From contig NZ_CP032698.1 of assembly GCF_003627815.1 (NCBI RefSeq), positions 3,720,001-3,784,000 of the forward strand: DNA of 64,000 nt. Direction: 5' to 3'. Shown one piece after another: positions 52,032 through 60,477 of this stretch; positions within the stretch are counted from its first letter, which is position 1; the number at the start of each line of letters is the position of its first letter. A program made the translations under genes and the position numbers. The notes beneath the pieces were generated by a model. The model ran no database searches. It was given only the letters and a program-made list of their open reading frames with translations, and was not told the DNA's origin. The DNA is from Streptomyces hundungensis (GTDB lineage Bacteria > Actinomycetota > Actinomycetes > Streptomycetales > Streptomycetaceae).

Positions 52032-52856
52032 ATGTCAGCGCAGAACCCCGGCCCCCGGCGCGACACCCGGGGCATCGTCGACGCCGCCGATCTCTTCGCC
52101 CACGTACGGTTCCGCCGGCACGAACCGGCGCCCGCGCTGCGGCCCTATTTGGAGCACTACTGGCTGATCGACTGGGATCTGGCCGAGCCGTACGCGTCGC
52201 ACGTGGTGCCGCATCCGTCCGTCAATCTGGTCTTCCAGCGCTATGACGACAGCCGGCCGGACTTCCTTGAGCTGTCGGGAGTGGGCCTGGCTCTCGCCAC
52301 CCGGAAGCTGTCGGGGCGTGGGCGGGTGTGCGGGATCCAGTTCCGGCCGGGCGGGTTCCGGCCCTTCGCGCCGGGCTACGCCGTGTCGACGTGGACGGAC
52401 CGGGTGGTCGCGGCGGATCCGGTGTTCCCGCACGCCGACCCGGCGGCGGTGCTCTCGCCGGAACGGGACGAGGACCGGGTCGCCGCCCTCGACGCGTTCC
52501 TGCTCGCCCTCGATCCCCGGCCCGATCCTCAGGCGGAGCTGGCGATGGAGTTGGTCGACCGGGTACGTCATGACCGCACGCTGCGCCGGGTCGACGTGCT
52601 CGCCCGCGAAGCGGGCCTGTCGGCGCGCTCCCTGCAACGCCTCTTCGCGGCCTGGGTGGGCGTCGGCCCGAAGTGGGTCGTGCTGCGCTACCGGATCCAC
52701 GAGGCCCTGGAACACGCCGAGTCCGCCGAATCCGTCGACTGGGCCCTGCTCGCCGCCGACCTTGGCTACGCCGATCAGGCCCATCTCGTACGGGACTTCA
52801 CGGCGACGCTGGGCGTCCCGCCCTCGGCCCTGCGCGCCGGAGCCTCCCGCGCCTGA
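52032..52856 (+). CDS. AraC-family regulator
   Basis: A 274-residue regulator. The N-terminal region (HPSVNLVFQ, GRVCGIQFRPGGFRPF) is the DUF6597-type domain often fused to AraC proteins. The C-terminal part has two helix-turn-helix motifs (LAREAGLSARSLQRLFAAWV, LAADLGYADQAHLVRDF). Effector and targets are unknown. It starts at ATG 52032, 27 bp after the P-type ATPase gene, in the same direction, and has no obvious ribosome site. An acetyltransferase gene follows. Confidence 0.85.
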   Translation: MSAQNPGPRRDTRGIVDAADLFAHVRFRRHEPAPALRPYLEHYWLIDWDLAEPYASHVVPHPSVNLVFQRYDDSRPDFLELSGVGLALATRKLSGRGRVCGIQFRPGGFRPFAPGYAVSTWTDRVVAADPVFPHADPAAVLSPERDEDRVAALDAFLLALDPRPDPQAELAMELVDRVRHDRTLRRVDVLAREAGLSARSLQRLFAAWVGVGPKWVVLRYRIHEALEHAESAESVDWALLAADLGYADQAHLVRDFTATLGVPPSALRAGASRA

Positions 52857-52874
52857 CCCACGATCCCGGATCCT

Positions 52875-52914
52875 CGGCGCCCGATCCCCGAGCGCCGCCC
52901 CTCGGCCCCGTTTT
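52875..52914 (+). terminator. Possible terminator after the AraC gene
   Basis: CGGCGC and GCGCCG form a 6-bp stem 18 bases beyond the stop, with CCGTTTT about 15 bases further on. The stem is weak, so this is tentative. Confidence 0.3.
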
Positions 52915-52960
52915 CCCTGCTCAGAGGGGATTGTCAGACCTGGCGCCTACAGTTCTGGAC

Positions 52961-53521
52961 ATGAACGACGCAGCCCGTGAAGTTCCCCCGCGTATCCGCC
53001 TGGTGGCCTGGTCGGACGACGATCTGGGCCTGCTGCGCAAGACCAACGCGCCGGAGATGACCGAGCACCTCGGCGGCCCGGAGCCCGAGGCCAAGGTGCT
53101 CTCCCGGCACGCCACGTACACGGCGATGAGCACGCGCCCCGCCGACGAGGGCCGCATGTTCCGGGTCGTCCTCGACGAGACGGGCGAGGACGTGGGATCG
53201 GTCGGGTACTGGCCGCGAATATGGCAGGGCGAGGCGGTGTACGAGACGGGGTACGGCATCCTGCCGGCGTTCCGGGGGCGCGGTCTGGCCGTCGCGGCGC
53301 TCCGGGCGGTCGTGGTCGAGGCCGCTGCGGCGGGCGGCCCACGGGAGCTGCACGCCTACCCGTCCGTGGACCACATCGCCTCCAACAACACCTGCCGAAA
53401 CGCCGGGTTCACGCGGGTCGGCGAGGTCGCGTTCGAGTACCCGCCGGGCACGTGGCTGCGCTCCCACGACTGGTGCGTCGACCTGGGCGACGGGGTCAGT
53501 CCAGCCGCTTGTCGAAGTTGA
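52961..53521 (+). CDS. GNAT-family acetyltransferase
   Basis: A 186-residue acetyltransferase of the RimJ/RimL type (YETGYGILPAFRGRGLAVAA for acetyl-CoA binding, HIASNNTCRNAGFTRVGEV near the end). Substrate unknown. ATG 52961 begins MNDAAREVPP; no ribosome site is visible. Its last 26 bases overlap the 3' end of the convergent acetyltransferase gene, with no room for a terminator. Confidence 0.85.
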   Translation: MNDAAREVPPRIRLVAWSDDDLGLLRKTNAPEMTEHLGGPEPEAKVLSRHATYTAMSTRPADEGRMFRVVLDETGEDVGSVGYWPRIWQGEAVYETGYGILPAFRGRGLAVAALRAVVVEAAAAGGPRELHAYPSVDHIASNNTCRNAGFTRVGEVAFEYPPGTWLRSHDWCVDLGDGVSPAACRS

Positions 53522-53927
53522 AGGCGGTCACGGCCATGCGCTCGCGGAAGTAGAAGCGGTGCGCGTCGGTGCGGTGGGTGCCGGAGTCGAGATTGAGGGA
53601 GGTGCAGCCGGCCGCCCTTGCGTGGCCCTCCAGGTGCGCGAGGAGGGCGTGGCCCACGCCGGTGGAGCGGGCGGTGGCGGCGGTGACCAGGTCGTCGACG
53701 TACAGCTTGCGGACCGCGCTGGTGTTGACGACGACCCGCCACCCGGCGGCGCCCACACAGGTCCCGTCGTCGCCGTACGCGGCGGTGAACCGCAGCCCCT
53801 GGGCGTGCCCCTCCCCGTAGATCTCGGCGAAGAGCTCTTCGGTGAGGTGCGGGCGGAGTTCGGTGAGTACCGGCAGCAGGTCGTCCGTCAGACGCGGGTC
53901 GCCCGGCTCGAGGTCGATGATCTTCAT
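53496..53927 (-). CDS. GNAT-family acetyltransferase
   Basis: A 143-residue GNAT protein with the fold elements LYVDDLVTAATARSTGVGHA (acetyl-CoA loop) and SGTHRTDAHRFYFRERM at the end. The start at ATG 53927 (MKIIDLEPGD) gives the usual family length; a longer frame to 54281 is low-complexity Pro/Gly and rejected. It is convergent with, and overlaps, the acetyltransferase gene at 52961. Substrate unknown. Confidence 0.83.
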   Translation of the reverse strand: MKIIDLEPGDPRLTDDLLPVLTELRPHLTEELFAEIYGEGHAQGLRFTAAYGDDGTCVGAAGWRVVVNTSAVRKLYVDDLVTAATARSTGVGHALLAHLEGHARAAGCTSLNLDSGTHRTDAHRFYFRERMAVTAFNFDKRLD

Positions 53928-54394
53928 GCGCCGAAGCGTAGAGGTCGCGGGCTCGGCCCGCGACTGTCGAGCGTGGGCACGCCCCGGTTGCCTCCGGGGT
54001 GGGGCTGACCCCGGGCCCCCGGCCGCCTCCGGGGTGGGGGGCGGGGCTGAGCTGGGGCCCGGATCCCCCTGGCGGCCTCCGGGTGAGGCGCTGACTTCGG
54101 GACCGGGTCCCCCGGCGCCCGGGGTAGGAGCCGGAGCTGAGCTCGGGCCCGGGCCCTCCCCGGGCAACCGGCCGGGCCCCGCGCCACCCCCAACCCCATC
54201 CCCCCGCAACGCGCTTGACGCAACCGGTCGGGGCGAGGATATTTGTCTGCGTGGCGCAGATTCTGTGTCATGCAATTCCATAGCCGGGGGTGGCCCCCGG
54301 CGCGACCTACGCCCGCCCGCTCGCTCGCCGCACGGCGCCGCGCCCGGTACTGCCGTAGTTCCTCAACTACCTTTGTACGAAAGGTATTTCCACC
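53928..54394. other. 467-bp region with GC-rich repeats and palindromes
   Basis: 53995-54190 is low-complexity, with direct copies of GCCTCCGGGGTGGGG and GGGGCTGAGCT. Two structured elements follow. TCTGCGTGGCGCAGA at 54246-54260 is a perfect inverted repeat. A pair of abutting palindromes at 54355-54386 lies next to the NmrA-like gene. No coding frame is credible. Confidence 0.55.
54355..54386 (+). promoter_or_regulatory. Paired palindromes at the NmrA-like gene start
   Basis: GTAGTTCCTCAACTAC (54355-54370, 6-bp arms) abuts TACCTTTGTACGAAAGGTA (54368-54386, 7-bp arms). The second covers the ribosome site AAAGG and lies 8 bases before the ATG at 54395. Perfect arms in both suggest one or two operators. 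Confidence 0.5.
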
Positions 54395-55234
54395 ATGACG
54401 GTCCTGATCACCGGCAGCCGCGGCAAGGTCGCCACCACACTCATCGCGCTGCTTCGGGAGCGCGGTCTCGGCGTTCGGGCCGCGTCCGCCAGTCCGGACA
54501 AGCTGAGCCTTCCGGACGGCGTGGACCGCGTCGTCTGCGACCTCGACGACCCGGCGACGTTCCCGGCCGCGCTGGCCGGAGTCGAGTCGGTCTTCCTGTA
54601 CGCCAATCCGCAGCACATCGACGCGTTCCTCGCCGAGGCGAAGGCCGCCGGGGTGCAGCACATAGTGCTGCTCTCCTCCAGCTCCGTCCTGGAACCCGAC
54701 GCCGACACCAACGCGATCGCCGCCATGCACCGCGCCGTGGAGCAGGCCCTTGAGCGTTCCGGGATCCTGTCGACGTTCCTGCGGCCCGGCGGCTTCGCGG
54801 GCAACGCGCTGGGCTGGTCCTGGGGCGCCAAGTCGACCGGCACCGTCGACCACCCCTTCCCCGGGGCCCAGGCGGCCACCATCCACGAGGCCGACATCGC
54901 CGATGCCGCGCTCGCCGCCCTGACCCGGCCCGAACCGCGCGGACGCGCCCACCACCTCACCGGGCCCGTCTCGCTCAGCATCGCCGAGCAGGTCGCGATC
55001 CTCGCCGAGGCGTCCGGGCGCCCGCTCACCGTCAACGCGGTGAGCGCCGCCGCGTGGAAGGAGTCGATGGCAGAGTTCCTGCCGTCCGAGGTCGCCGACG
55101 CGCTGCTCGGTTACTTCGCCGCCTACGACGGCCACCCCGACACCGTCACCACCGTCGTCGAGGAGCTGACCGGCCACCCGGCCCGCACCTTCGAGAGCTG
55201 GGCCCGGGAAAACGCGGATGCCTTCCGCCCGTAG
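54395..55234 (+). CDS. NmrA-like NAD(P)-binding protein
   Basis: A 279-residue atypical short-chain dehydrogenase with the Rossmann motif LITGSRGKVATTLIALL and a hotspot HIVLLSSSSVLEP. It lacks the Tyr-x3-Lys pair, as in NmrA/QOR2-type proteins, which may bind NAD(P) as sensors or reduce quinones. AAAGG lies 9 bases before ATG 54395. A hairpin follows the stop. Regulation by a HxlR or MarR regulator is typical for the family; none is adjacent, but palindromes overlap the start. Confidence 0.82.
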   Translation: MTVLITGSRGKVATTLIALLRERGLGVRAASASPDKLSLPDGVDRVVCDLDDPATFPAALAGVESVFLYANPQHIDAFLAEAKAAGVQHIVLLSSSSVLEPDADTNAIAAMHRAVEQALERSGILSTFLRPGGFAGNALGWSWGAKSTGTVDHPFPGAQAATIHEADIADAALAALTRPEPRGRAHHLTGPVSLSIAEQVAILAEASGRPLTVNAVSAAAWKESMAEFLPSEVADALLGYFAAYDGHPDTVTTVVEELTGHPARTFESWARENADAFRP

Positions 55235-55287
55235 CCCCCAACCCCCAACCCCCAGCCCAGAACCACAACCCACACCCCCCAATCGCA

Positions 55288-55311
55288 GCCCGCTCCTGGC
55301 CCTGAGCGGGC
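55288..55311 (+). terminator. Hairpin after the NmrA-like gene
   Basis: GCCCGCT (55288-55294) pairs with AGCGGGC (55305-55311), a 7-bp GC-rich stem 53 bases after the stop at 55234, before the next gene at 55364. There is no T-tract. Confidence 0.5.
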
Positions 55312-55363
55312 AGTCTCACCAAATGCGTGGCCCGGGGCGCGGCCCGGATGCGATCCTGGCCGC

Positions 55364-56122
55364 GTGAACGGACCGGAGATCCACGTCGACTTCGCCCCTG
55401 AGCTGCACCTCTTCGTCCCGGCCAAGCGCCGCCAGGGCCGCAGCGCCGTCGTGACCGACGGAGTGTCCACGCTCGGCCATGTCGTCGAATCGCTGGGCGT
55501 CCCGCTCACCGAGGCCGGCCGGCTGTTCGCCGACGGCCGCGAGGTGCCGGTCTCCCACATCCCGACGGCGGGCGAGATCGTCGAGGTACGCGCCGTGGAG
55601 CGCCCCCAGAAGGTGCCGGGCGCCCCGCTGCGCTTCCTGCTCGATGTCCATCTCGGCACGCTGGCACGGCGGTTGAGGCTGCTCGGTGTCGACGCCGCGT
55701 ACGAGAGCGAGGACATCGGGGACCCCGCGCTCGCCGCGCTCTCCGCCCGGGAGCAGCGCGTCATGCTCTCCCGGGACCGCGGTCTGCTGCACCGCAGGGA
55801 GCTGTGGGCCGGGGCGTACGTCTACAGCCACCGCACCGACGAACAACTCCGGGACGTGCTCGGCCGGTTCACCCCCGCCCTCGCACCCTGGACGCGCTGC
55901 ACCGCCTGCAACGCGCCGTTGCGGGAGGCCGACAAGGAGTCGGTGGGCGACCGTCTGGAGCACGGCACCCGCAGCACGTACGACGTCTTCGCGGAGTGCG
56001 GGTCCTGTGAGCGGGTCTACTGGCGCGGCGCGCACCACGCCAGCCTGGAGGCGATCGTCGACGAGGCCGTGCGCGAGTTCGGCGCGCCCGGGGACCGCCC
56101 GGCGGACCGGGCCGACCACTGA
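55364..56122 (+). CDS. Ub-Mut7C / Mut7-C RNase domain protein
   Basis: A 252-residue two-domain protein. Residues about 1-85 form a ubiquitin-like Mut7-C N-terminal domain (LGHVVESLGVPLTEAGRLFA). Residues about 92-240 form a Mut7-C PIN-like RNase (RFLLDVHLGTLARRLRLLGV, LSRDRGLL) that ends in a zinc ribbon with two pairs of cysteines (C-T-A-C and C-G-S-C). This pairing is known in actinobacteria, probably in RNA turnover or a toxin-like role, but untested. GTG 55364 is the frame start; no strong ribosome site. Confidence 0.82.
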   Translation: MNGPEIHVDFAPELHLFVPAKRRQGRSAVVTDGVSTLGHVVESLGVPLTEAGRLFADGREVPVSHIPTAGEIVEVRAVERPQKVPGAPLRFLLDVHLGTLARRLRLLGVDAAYESEDIGDPALAALSAREQRVMLSRDRGLLHRRELWAGAYVYSHRTDEQLRDVLGRFTPALAPWTRCTACNAPLREADKESVGDRLEHGTRSTYDVFAECGSCERVYWRGAHHASLEAIVDEAVREFGAPGDRPADRADH

Positions 56123-56149
56123 CGACCGCTGACGACCTCGGGCGGGCCC

Positions 56150-56265
56150 CCTCGCCCCCTCAGATCCGGCCCCTGAGATCCACCCCTTCAGATCCGGCCC
56201 CCTGAGATCCAGCCCCTCATATCCGCCCGCTCAGATCCAGCTCCTCAGGTCCGCCCGCTCAGAGC
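56150..56265. repeat. Degenerate tandem repeat CTCAGATCC
   Basis: Units of about 15-16 bp around CAGATCCGGCCCC and CTGAGATCCAGCCC are repeated about seven times between two convergent genes. No open frame is supported. The unit is imperfect, so this is an old array. Confidence 0.75.
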
Positions 56266-56768
56266 TGTCCGCTCCTGAGGCGTTCGATCTGGGCGGCGCT
56301 GAGTTCGGCAGTGCGGCGCATATGCGTGGCGATGAGGGCGATCTCGTGGTCCTCGTACGCCTCGAACATCTCCCACCAGGCGCCGTTGAGCTTGCTCCAG
56401 ACCGAGCCGAGCTCCTCCATCCGGCAGGGCACCAGCTCGACGAGCACCTTCCTGCGGTCCTCGGTGTCCCGGCGCCGCGTCACATAGCCGGCCTTCTCCA
56501 GGCGGTCGACGAGCCGGGTCGCCGAGCCCGTGGTGAGGCCGGTGAGGGCGGCGATCCGGCCCGTGGTGACCGGCCCGGGTTCGAGGCCGAGGAGGTTGAG
56601 GCACTGGAGATCGGTGGGGTGCAGCCCCATCTGGTCGGCCAGCGCCTGGTTGAACAGGGCGTACGAGGCCATGTAGCGGCGGGAGACGCCGCCCAGGTCA
56701 CGCAGCAGATCGTCCCGGTCACCGCAGTCGGGCCGCCGTCGGCCGTCGGCGCTTTTCTTCTGTGCCAT
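56259..56768 (-). CDS. MarR-family regulator
   Basis: A 169-residue winged-helix regulator. The DNA-binding region is GRIAALTGLTTGSATRLVDR and the wing VTRRRDTEDRRKVLVELVPC, both typical of MarR. Length and domain position fit dimeric repressors that respond to phenolics or drugs. It lies 77 bp downstream of the TetR gene, in the same direction. The monooxygenase on the other side of the TetR gene could be a target, but this is inference. Confidence 0.88.
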   Translation of the reverse strand: MAQKKSADGRRRPDCGDRDDLLRDLGGVSRRYMASYALFNQALADQMGLHPTDLQCLNLLGLEPGPVTTGRIAALTGLTTGSATRLVDRLEKAGYVTRRRDTEDRRKVLVELVPCRMEELGSVWSKLNGAWWEMFEAYEDHEIALIATHMRRTAELSAAQIERLRSGQL

Positions 56769-56845
56769 GCAGAGAGTGTAGGACGCAGAGGACCCGCGGG
56801 GCGCCCCGCCGGGACGCGGACGGGATGCCTACCGCCCCCGCCCCG

Positions 56846-57427
56846 CTACGGCCCCTCGGCCGTCAGGTACCGCTGCACGGTGGGGGCGAGCCAGGCGATC
56901 ACTTCGCTGTGGGGCATCGCGACCGCCGGCGGAAAGCGCAGCACATAGCGCGCCATCGCCATGCCCAGGATCTGCGAGGCGACCAGCGCCGCGCGGCGCG
57001 GGGCGTCCGAGGGATCCGGGCAGACTCCAGTGGCGACCGCGACCAACTGCTCGGCGAAGATCGCCTGGACCCGTTCGGCGCCCACCGCGTTGGTGACGCC
57101 GACCCGCAGCAGGGCGGTCAGGACGTCGTCGCTCTCCCAGCGGTCCAGGAAGTGCGCGACCAGCGCGGCGCCCAGCCCCTCGACCGGCAGCTCGTCCGCC
57201 TTCGGAATGCGCAGGTCGATCGCGGAGGCGGCGGCGAAGAGGCCCTCCTTGTTCCCGAAGTACCGCATCACCATCGACGGGTCAATCCCCGCGTCCCGGG
57301 CGATGGCCCGGATGGTCGCGCGCTCGTAACCGTCGGCGGCGAAGCGTTCGCGAGCGGCGACCAGGATCGCGTCCTTGGTGGCCAGGGAGGTGCGGCGAGG
57401 GCCTCCGGCAGGTGCTTCGGTCGTCAT
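56846..57427 (-). CDS. TetR-family regulator of the divergent monooxygenase
   Basis: A 193-residue regulator with an N-terminal helix-turn-helix (ILVAARERFAADGYERATIR, IARDAGIDPSMVMRYFGNKE) and a helical ligand domain (tail resembling TetR_C of the PsrA/AcrR-like types). ATG 57427 has no strong ribosome site. It is divergent from an FAD monooxygenase gene, and the 143-bp gap contains a tandem array of 14-bp half-palindromes that are excellent operator candidates. Probably a repressor lifted by an aromatic or polyketide-like ligand; not tested. Confidence 0.88.
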   Translation of the reverse strand: MTTEAPAGGPRRTSLATKDAILVAARERFAADGYERATIRAIARDAGIDPSMVMRYFGNKEGLFAAASAIDLRIPKADELPVEGLGAALVAHFLDRWESDDVLTALLRVGVTNAVGAERVQAIFAEQLVAVATGVCPDPSDAPRRAALVASQILGMAMARYVLRFPPAVAMPHSEVIAWLAPTVQRYLTAEGP

Positions 57428-57428
57428 G

Positions 57429-57554
57429 CCAACGACTGTAGGCCAACACCTGTTGACACGCCAGTCGCCGCGGCTCTACCGTTGCCAACGAGCGTTGACC
57501 AACAACCGTTGACCACCGAGCGTTGACCACCACGCGTTGACCACTGCGCGTTGG
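57429..57554. promoter_or_regulatory. Phased array of 14-bp operator-like sites
   Basis: Five contiguous 14-bp units lie at 57485-57554: CCAACGAGCGTTGA, CCAACAACCGTTGA, CCACCGAGCGTTGA, CCACCACGCGTTGA, CCACTGCGCGTTGG. Two more, CCAACGACTGTAGG and CCAACACCTGTTGA, lie at 57429-57456. The gap between groups is 28 bp, exactly two units, so all keep one 14-bp phase. Best units are palindromes of CCAACG around two bases. The array fills the divergent promoter between the TetR and monooxygenase genes. Confidence 0.75.
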
Positions 57555-57570
57555 CACCCAGGAGGCAGCC

Positions 57571-59139
57571 ATGAACGGCAGCACCCCCACGCACGACGAC
57601 GCCACGACCATCGACGTCCTGGTCGTCGGCGCCGGGCCGACCGGGTTGCTCCTGGCGGGCGATCTGGCCGCCGCGGGGCTGAGCGTCACCGTCGTCGAGC
57701 GCCGGGCGCGCGGGATCAGCAACATGACGCGCGCCTTCGCCGTCCACGCCCGCACCCTGGAAATGCTCGACGCGCGGGACCTGGCGGAGGAGTTGGTGAA
57801 GGGCGGAACGACGATCGACCACATGGACATGTTCGGCCGGGTCGCCCTCGACCTGACCCGGCTGCGCTCCCGCTTTCCGTTCCTGCTGGTCACCCCGCAG
57901 TACCAGGTGGAGCGCCTGCTTGAGCGGCGCGCCGTGGCCGCGGGCGTCCACTTCCGTTACGACGCCGAGCTTTTGACGCTCCGTCAGGACAAGGACGGCG
58001 TGGCCGCGGAGCTGCGCGAAGGCGCCGGTGGCGGACCCGGCGCGGGTGCCGGTGCCGGTGGCGAAGCCGGTTCCGCTTCCGACGCCGATGCCGGTGCCGG
58101 TGGCGACGCCGGTGCCGGTGGTGCCGACCGCGAGGGGGCCGTCACCCTGCGGGCCCGCTATCTCGTCGGCACCGACGGTGTACGCAGCGGCGTACGCGAG
58201 GCGCTGGGGCTGCCGTTCCCCGGCGCGGCCGTGATCCGCTCGATCGTCCTCGCGGACGTGCGGCTCGACCGGGAGCCGGACGCGATGCTCACCGTCAACG
58301 GCTCCGGCGACTCGTTCGCCTTCATCGCCCCGTTCGGCGACGGCTACTACCGCGTCATGGGCTGGAACCGCGAGCGCCAGGTCCCCGACACCACACCCGT
58401 CGAACTCGACGAACTCCGCGCCATCGCCCGCGAGGCCTTCGGCGCCGACTACGGCCTGCACGACGCCCGTTGGATCTCCCGTTTCCACAGCGACGAACGC
58501 CAGGCCCCCTCCTACCGGGTCGGCCGGGTCTTCCTGGCCGGGGACGCCGCACACGTCCACTCCCCCGCCGGCGGCCAGGGCATGAACACCGGCCTCCAGG
58601 ACGCGGCGAACCTCTCCTGGAAGCTCGCCGCCGTTCTGCGCGGACGTACCGCCGAGCCCGAGGCGCTGCTCGACAGTTACGAGGCGGAGCGCCACCCGGT
58701 CGGCGCCACGGTGCTGCGCAGCAGCGGCGCGCTCGTGCGGCTCGCCATGGCGCACAACCCCCTTCAGCGCGCGCTGCGTTCGCTGGCCGTCGGGGTCCTC
58801 GGCGCCGTACGGCCCGCCGCCGACAAGGCCCTGGGGACGATCAGCGGCATCGGGATCTCCTACCGGGCGGAGCGCGGAGCCCACCCGCTCACCGGAAAGC
58901 GCGCCCCCGACCTGGACCTCACCCGGGGCCGCCTCTACGAGCTGCTGCGGCGCGGCGAGTTCGTCCTGGTGACGCCCCCGGCGGGCGAGGTCGAGGCGGC
59001 GCGGGGCGTGGTGGGCGCGCACTGGCGGAGCGGGCGCGGCGACAGCCTGCTCGTACGGCCCGACGGGTATGTGGCCTGGGCGGGCAAGGACCCGGCCGCG
59101 CTGCGGACGGCGCTCGCCCGCTGGACGGGACGCGCGTAA
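57571..59139 (+). CDS. FAD-dependent aromatic-type monooxygenase
   Basis: A 522-residue group A flavin monooxygenase of the PheA/TfdB/PgaE kind. It has the N-terminal FAD motif VLVVGAGPTGLLLAGDLAAA, the NAD(P)H/FAD region GTDGVRSGVREALG, and FLAGDAAHVHSPAGGQGMN. A Gly/Ala-rich insertion (about 148-187, GAGGGPGAGAGAGGEAGSAS) interrupts the middle. Such enzymes hydroxylate phenols, tetracyclines or rifamycin-like drugs; the substrate is unknown. GGAGG lies upstream of the ATG at 57571. It is divergent from a TetR gene and faces an array of operators. Confidence 0.88.
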   Translation: MNGSTPTHDDATTIDVLVVGAGPTGLLLAGDLAAAGLSVTVVERRARGISNMTRAFAVHARTLEMLDARDLAEELVKGGTTIDHMDMFGRVALDLTRLRSRFPFLLVTPQYQVERLLERRAVAAGVHFRYDAELLTLRQDKDGVAAELREGAGGGPGAGAGAGGEAGSASDADAGAGGDAGAGGADREGAVTLRARYLVGTDGVRSGVREALGLPFPGAAVIRSIVLADVRLDREPDAMLTVNGSGDSFAFIAPFGDGYYRVMGWNRERQVPDTTPVELDELRAIAREAFGADYGLHDARWISRFHSDERQAPSYRVGRVFLAGDAAHVHSPAGGQGMNTGLQDAANLSWKLAAVLRGRTAEPEALLDSYEAERHPVGATVLRSSGALVRLAMAHNPLQRALRSLAVGVLGAVRPAADKALGTISGIGISYRAERGAHPLTGKRAPDLDLTRGRLYELLRRGEFVLVTPPAGEVEAARGVVGAHWRSGRGDSLLVRPDGYVAWAGKDPAALRTALARWTGRA

Positions 59140-59220
59140 CGACGGGGCGAGCCGCACCGCACCGCCCGCACCGTCCCCAACTCCCTTCCTGCACAACCCC
59201 TTTGTAGCCGCCAGGGCGTC

Positions 59221-59871
59221 TCAGAAGGTGTACGCGTCCCCCGTGGCCAGGGCCAGGACCCGGTGGGTGTTGTTCGCCGTGTTGCGGTCGTTCGCGCCAC
59301 CGTTCCAGACGGTGTCGATGTCGAGGGCCACCTCGCTCGGGGTGCCGACGACCGCCACGTCCAGGGCGATCCGCACTCCGCTTCCCGCCGCCCGCATCGA
59401 CCCGGTGCCGCAGTGCACCGTCGCGGCGCCGGTACGCAGACAGTTCGCCGGAAGGTCCGCCCCCGGGGCGAGCGGCACGGAGAAGCGCAGCCGCAGGGTG
59501 GCTCCGGTGACCGGGGCGGGGCCGTGGTTGGCCGTCGTGAGCCAGACGCCGAGCCGGCCGTCCCACAGGGAGACATGCCCGTGGTACGAGACGTCCGCAT
59601 CGACCCCGGCACGGTAGGACGCGCCCTGGCTCACGTGCCCAACAGGCGCTAGGGCAAAGGGAGTTACCGCCCCACCTCGGCCCGCTCCGACCGCCCCGCG
59701 CACCCCGTCCACCCCGGGAGACGTACCGGCCGCCCCGCTGGACGCCCCCGTGGCGATCAGCATCGCCGCGACCAGTACGGCGACGGCCACGGTGGCGGCT
59801 GCGGTGGCGGCCACGGCGGCGCTGCCCGAGCGACCAGACCTGCTCCATCTGTTCATCACACGAACGACCAT
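59221..59871 (-). CDS. Membrane-anchored hypothetical protein
   Basis: A 216-residue protein with a short basic N-terminus, one membrane segment (about 18-42, [17 protein letters not shown]) and an external domain. The latter resembles DUF11/CARDB-type beta-sandwich repeats ([20 protein letters not shown]) with a possible disulphide. It may be wall-associated. ATG 59871 is preceded by AAAGG within the palindrome GAAAGGTACCTTTC. A longer upstream frame is not credible. No family could be named with certainty. Confidence 0.65.
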   Translation of the reverse strand: MVVRVMNRWSRSGRSGSAAVAATAAATVAVAVLVAAMLIATGASSGAAGTSPGVDGVRGAVGAGRGGAVTPFALAPVGHVSQGASYRAGVDADVSYHGHVSLWDGRLGVWLTTANHGPAPVTGATLRLRFSVPLAPGADLPANCLRTGAATVHCGTGSMRAAGSGVRIALDVAVVGTPSEVALDIDTVWNGGANDRNTANNTHRVLALATGDAYTF

Positions 59872-59875
59872 GGGC

Positions 59876-59889
59876 GAAAGGTACCTTTC
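59876..59889. promoter_or_regulatory. Perfect 14-bp palindrome
   Basis: GAAAGGTACCTTTC lies 4 bases upstream of the start at 59871 and overlaps its presumed ribosome site. The core resembles AAAGGTA/TACCTTT at 54368-54386, at the NmrA-like gene start, so the two sites may be bound by the same protein. Confidence 0.4.
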
Positions 59890-60028
59890 ACCCCTGTTTT
59901 CACCAGGACGCCACCCCGAACAGCGCGCCCACGACACCGCCTCCGCCGACGCACGCCGCCCGACGCACGCCGCACAGCGCACAGCGCACAGCGCCCGGCA
60001 CCCGGCCGGCCCGTGCCACCCTGGCCCC

Positions 60029-60364
60029 ATGCTCGTCGCCCGCTCCGCCCTCCTCTTCGTCCTGGCCGCCCTGTTCGAGATCGGAGGCGCCTGGCTCGTC
60101 TGGCAGGGCGTCAGGGAGCATCGCGGCTGGGTCTGGATCGGCGCCGGCGTCCTCGCGCTCGGCGTCTACGGCTTCGTGGCCACGCTCCAGCCCGACGCCG
60201 AGTTCGGCCGGATCCTCGCCGCGTACGGCGGTGTCTTCGTGGCGGGGTCGATCGCCTGGGGGATGGTCGCGGACGGCTACCGCCCCGACCGCTGGGACGT
60301 CACCGGCGCGCTGATCTGCCTGGCCGGGATGGCCGTGATCATGTACGCCCCGCGCGGCCGCTGA
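60029..60364 (+). CDS. YnfA/UPF0060 family membrane protein
   Basis: A 111-residue protein with four membrane segments and the family start [20 protein letters not shown], then [20 protein letters not shown]. The YnfA family is related to small multidrug transporters, but transport has been shown for only some members. No ribosome site is evident at ATG 60029, so the message may be leaderless. A short-chain dehydrogenase gene follows after 113 bp. Confidence 0.87.
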   Translation: MLVARSALLFVLAALFEIGGAWLVWQGVREHRGWVWIGAGVLALGVYGFVATLQPDAEFGRILAAYGGVFVAGSIAWGMVADGYRPDRWDVTGALICLAGMAVIMYAPRGR

Positions 60365-60477
60365 GCACGCCTCCGATCAGCCCCCCGCGCGGCCGCTGAG
60401 GCCGCCCCGCCCCGGCCGGACGCGCCGGGGCCCGCCTATCCTGGCGGCGTACTCACCACACGCGCGAGGAGCACGAC

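Noticed and set aside
55235..55290. CCCCAA-rich stretch, considered as a telomere-like sequence
   Set aside because: Streptomyces telomeres are palindromic, not simple C-rich repeats, and core housekeeping genes surround the site.
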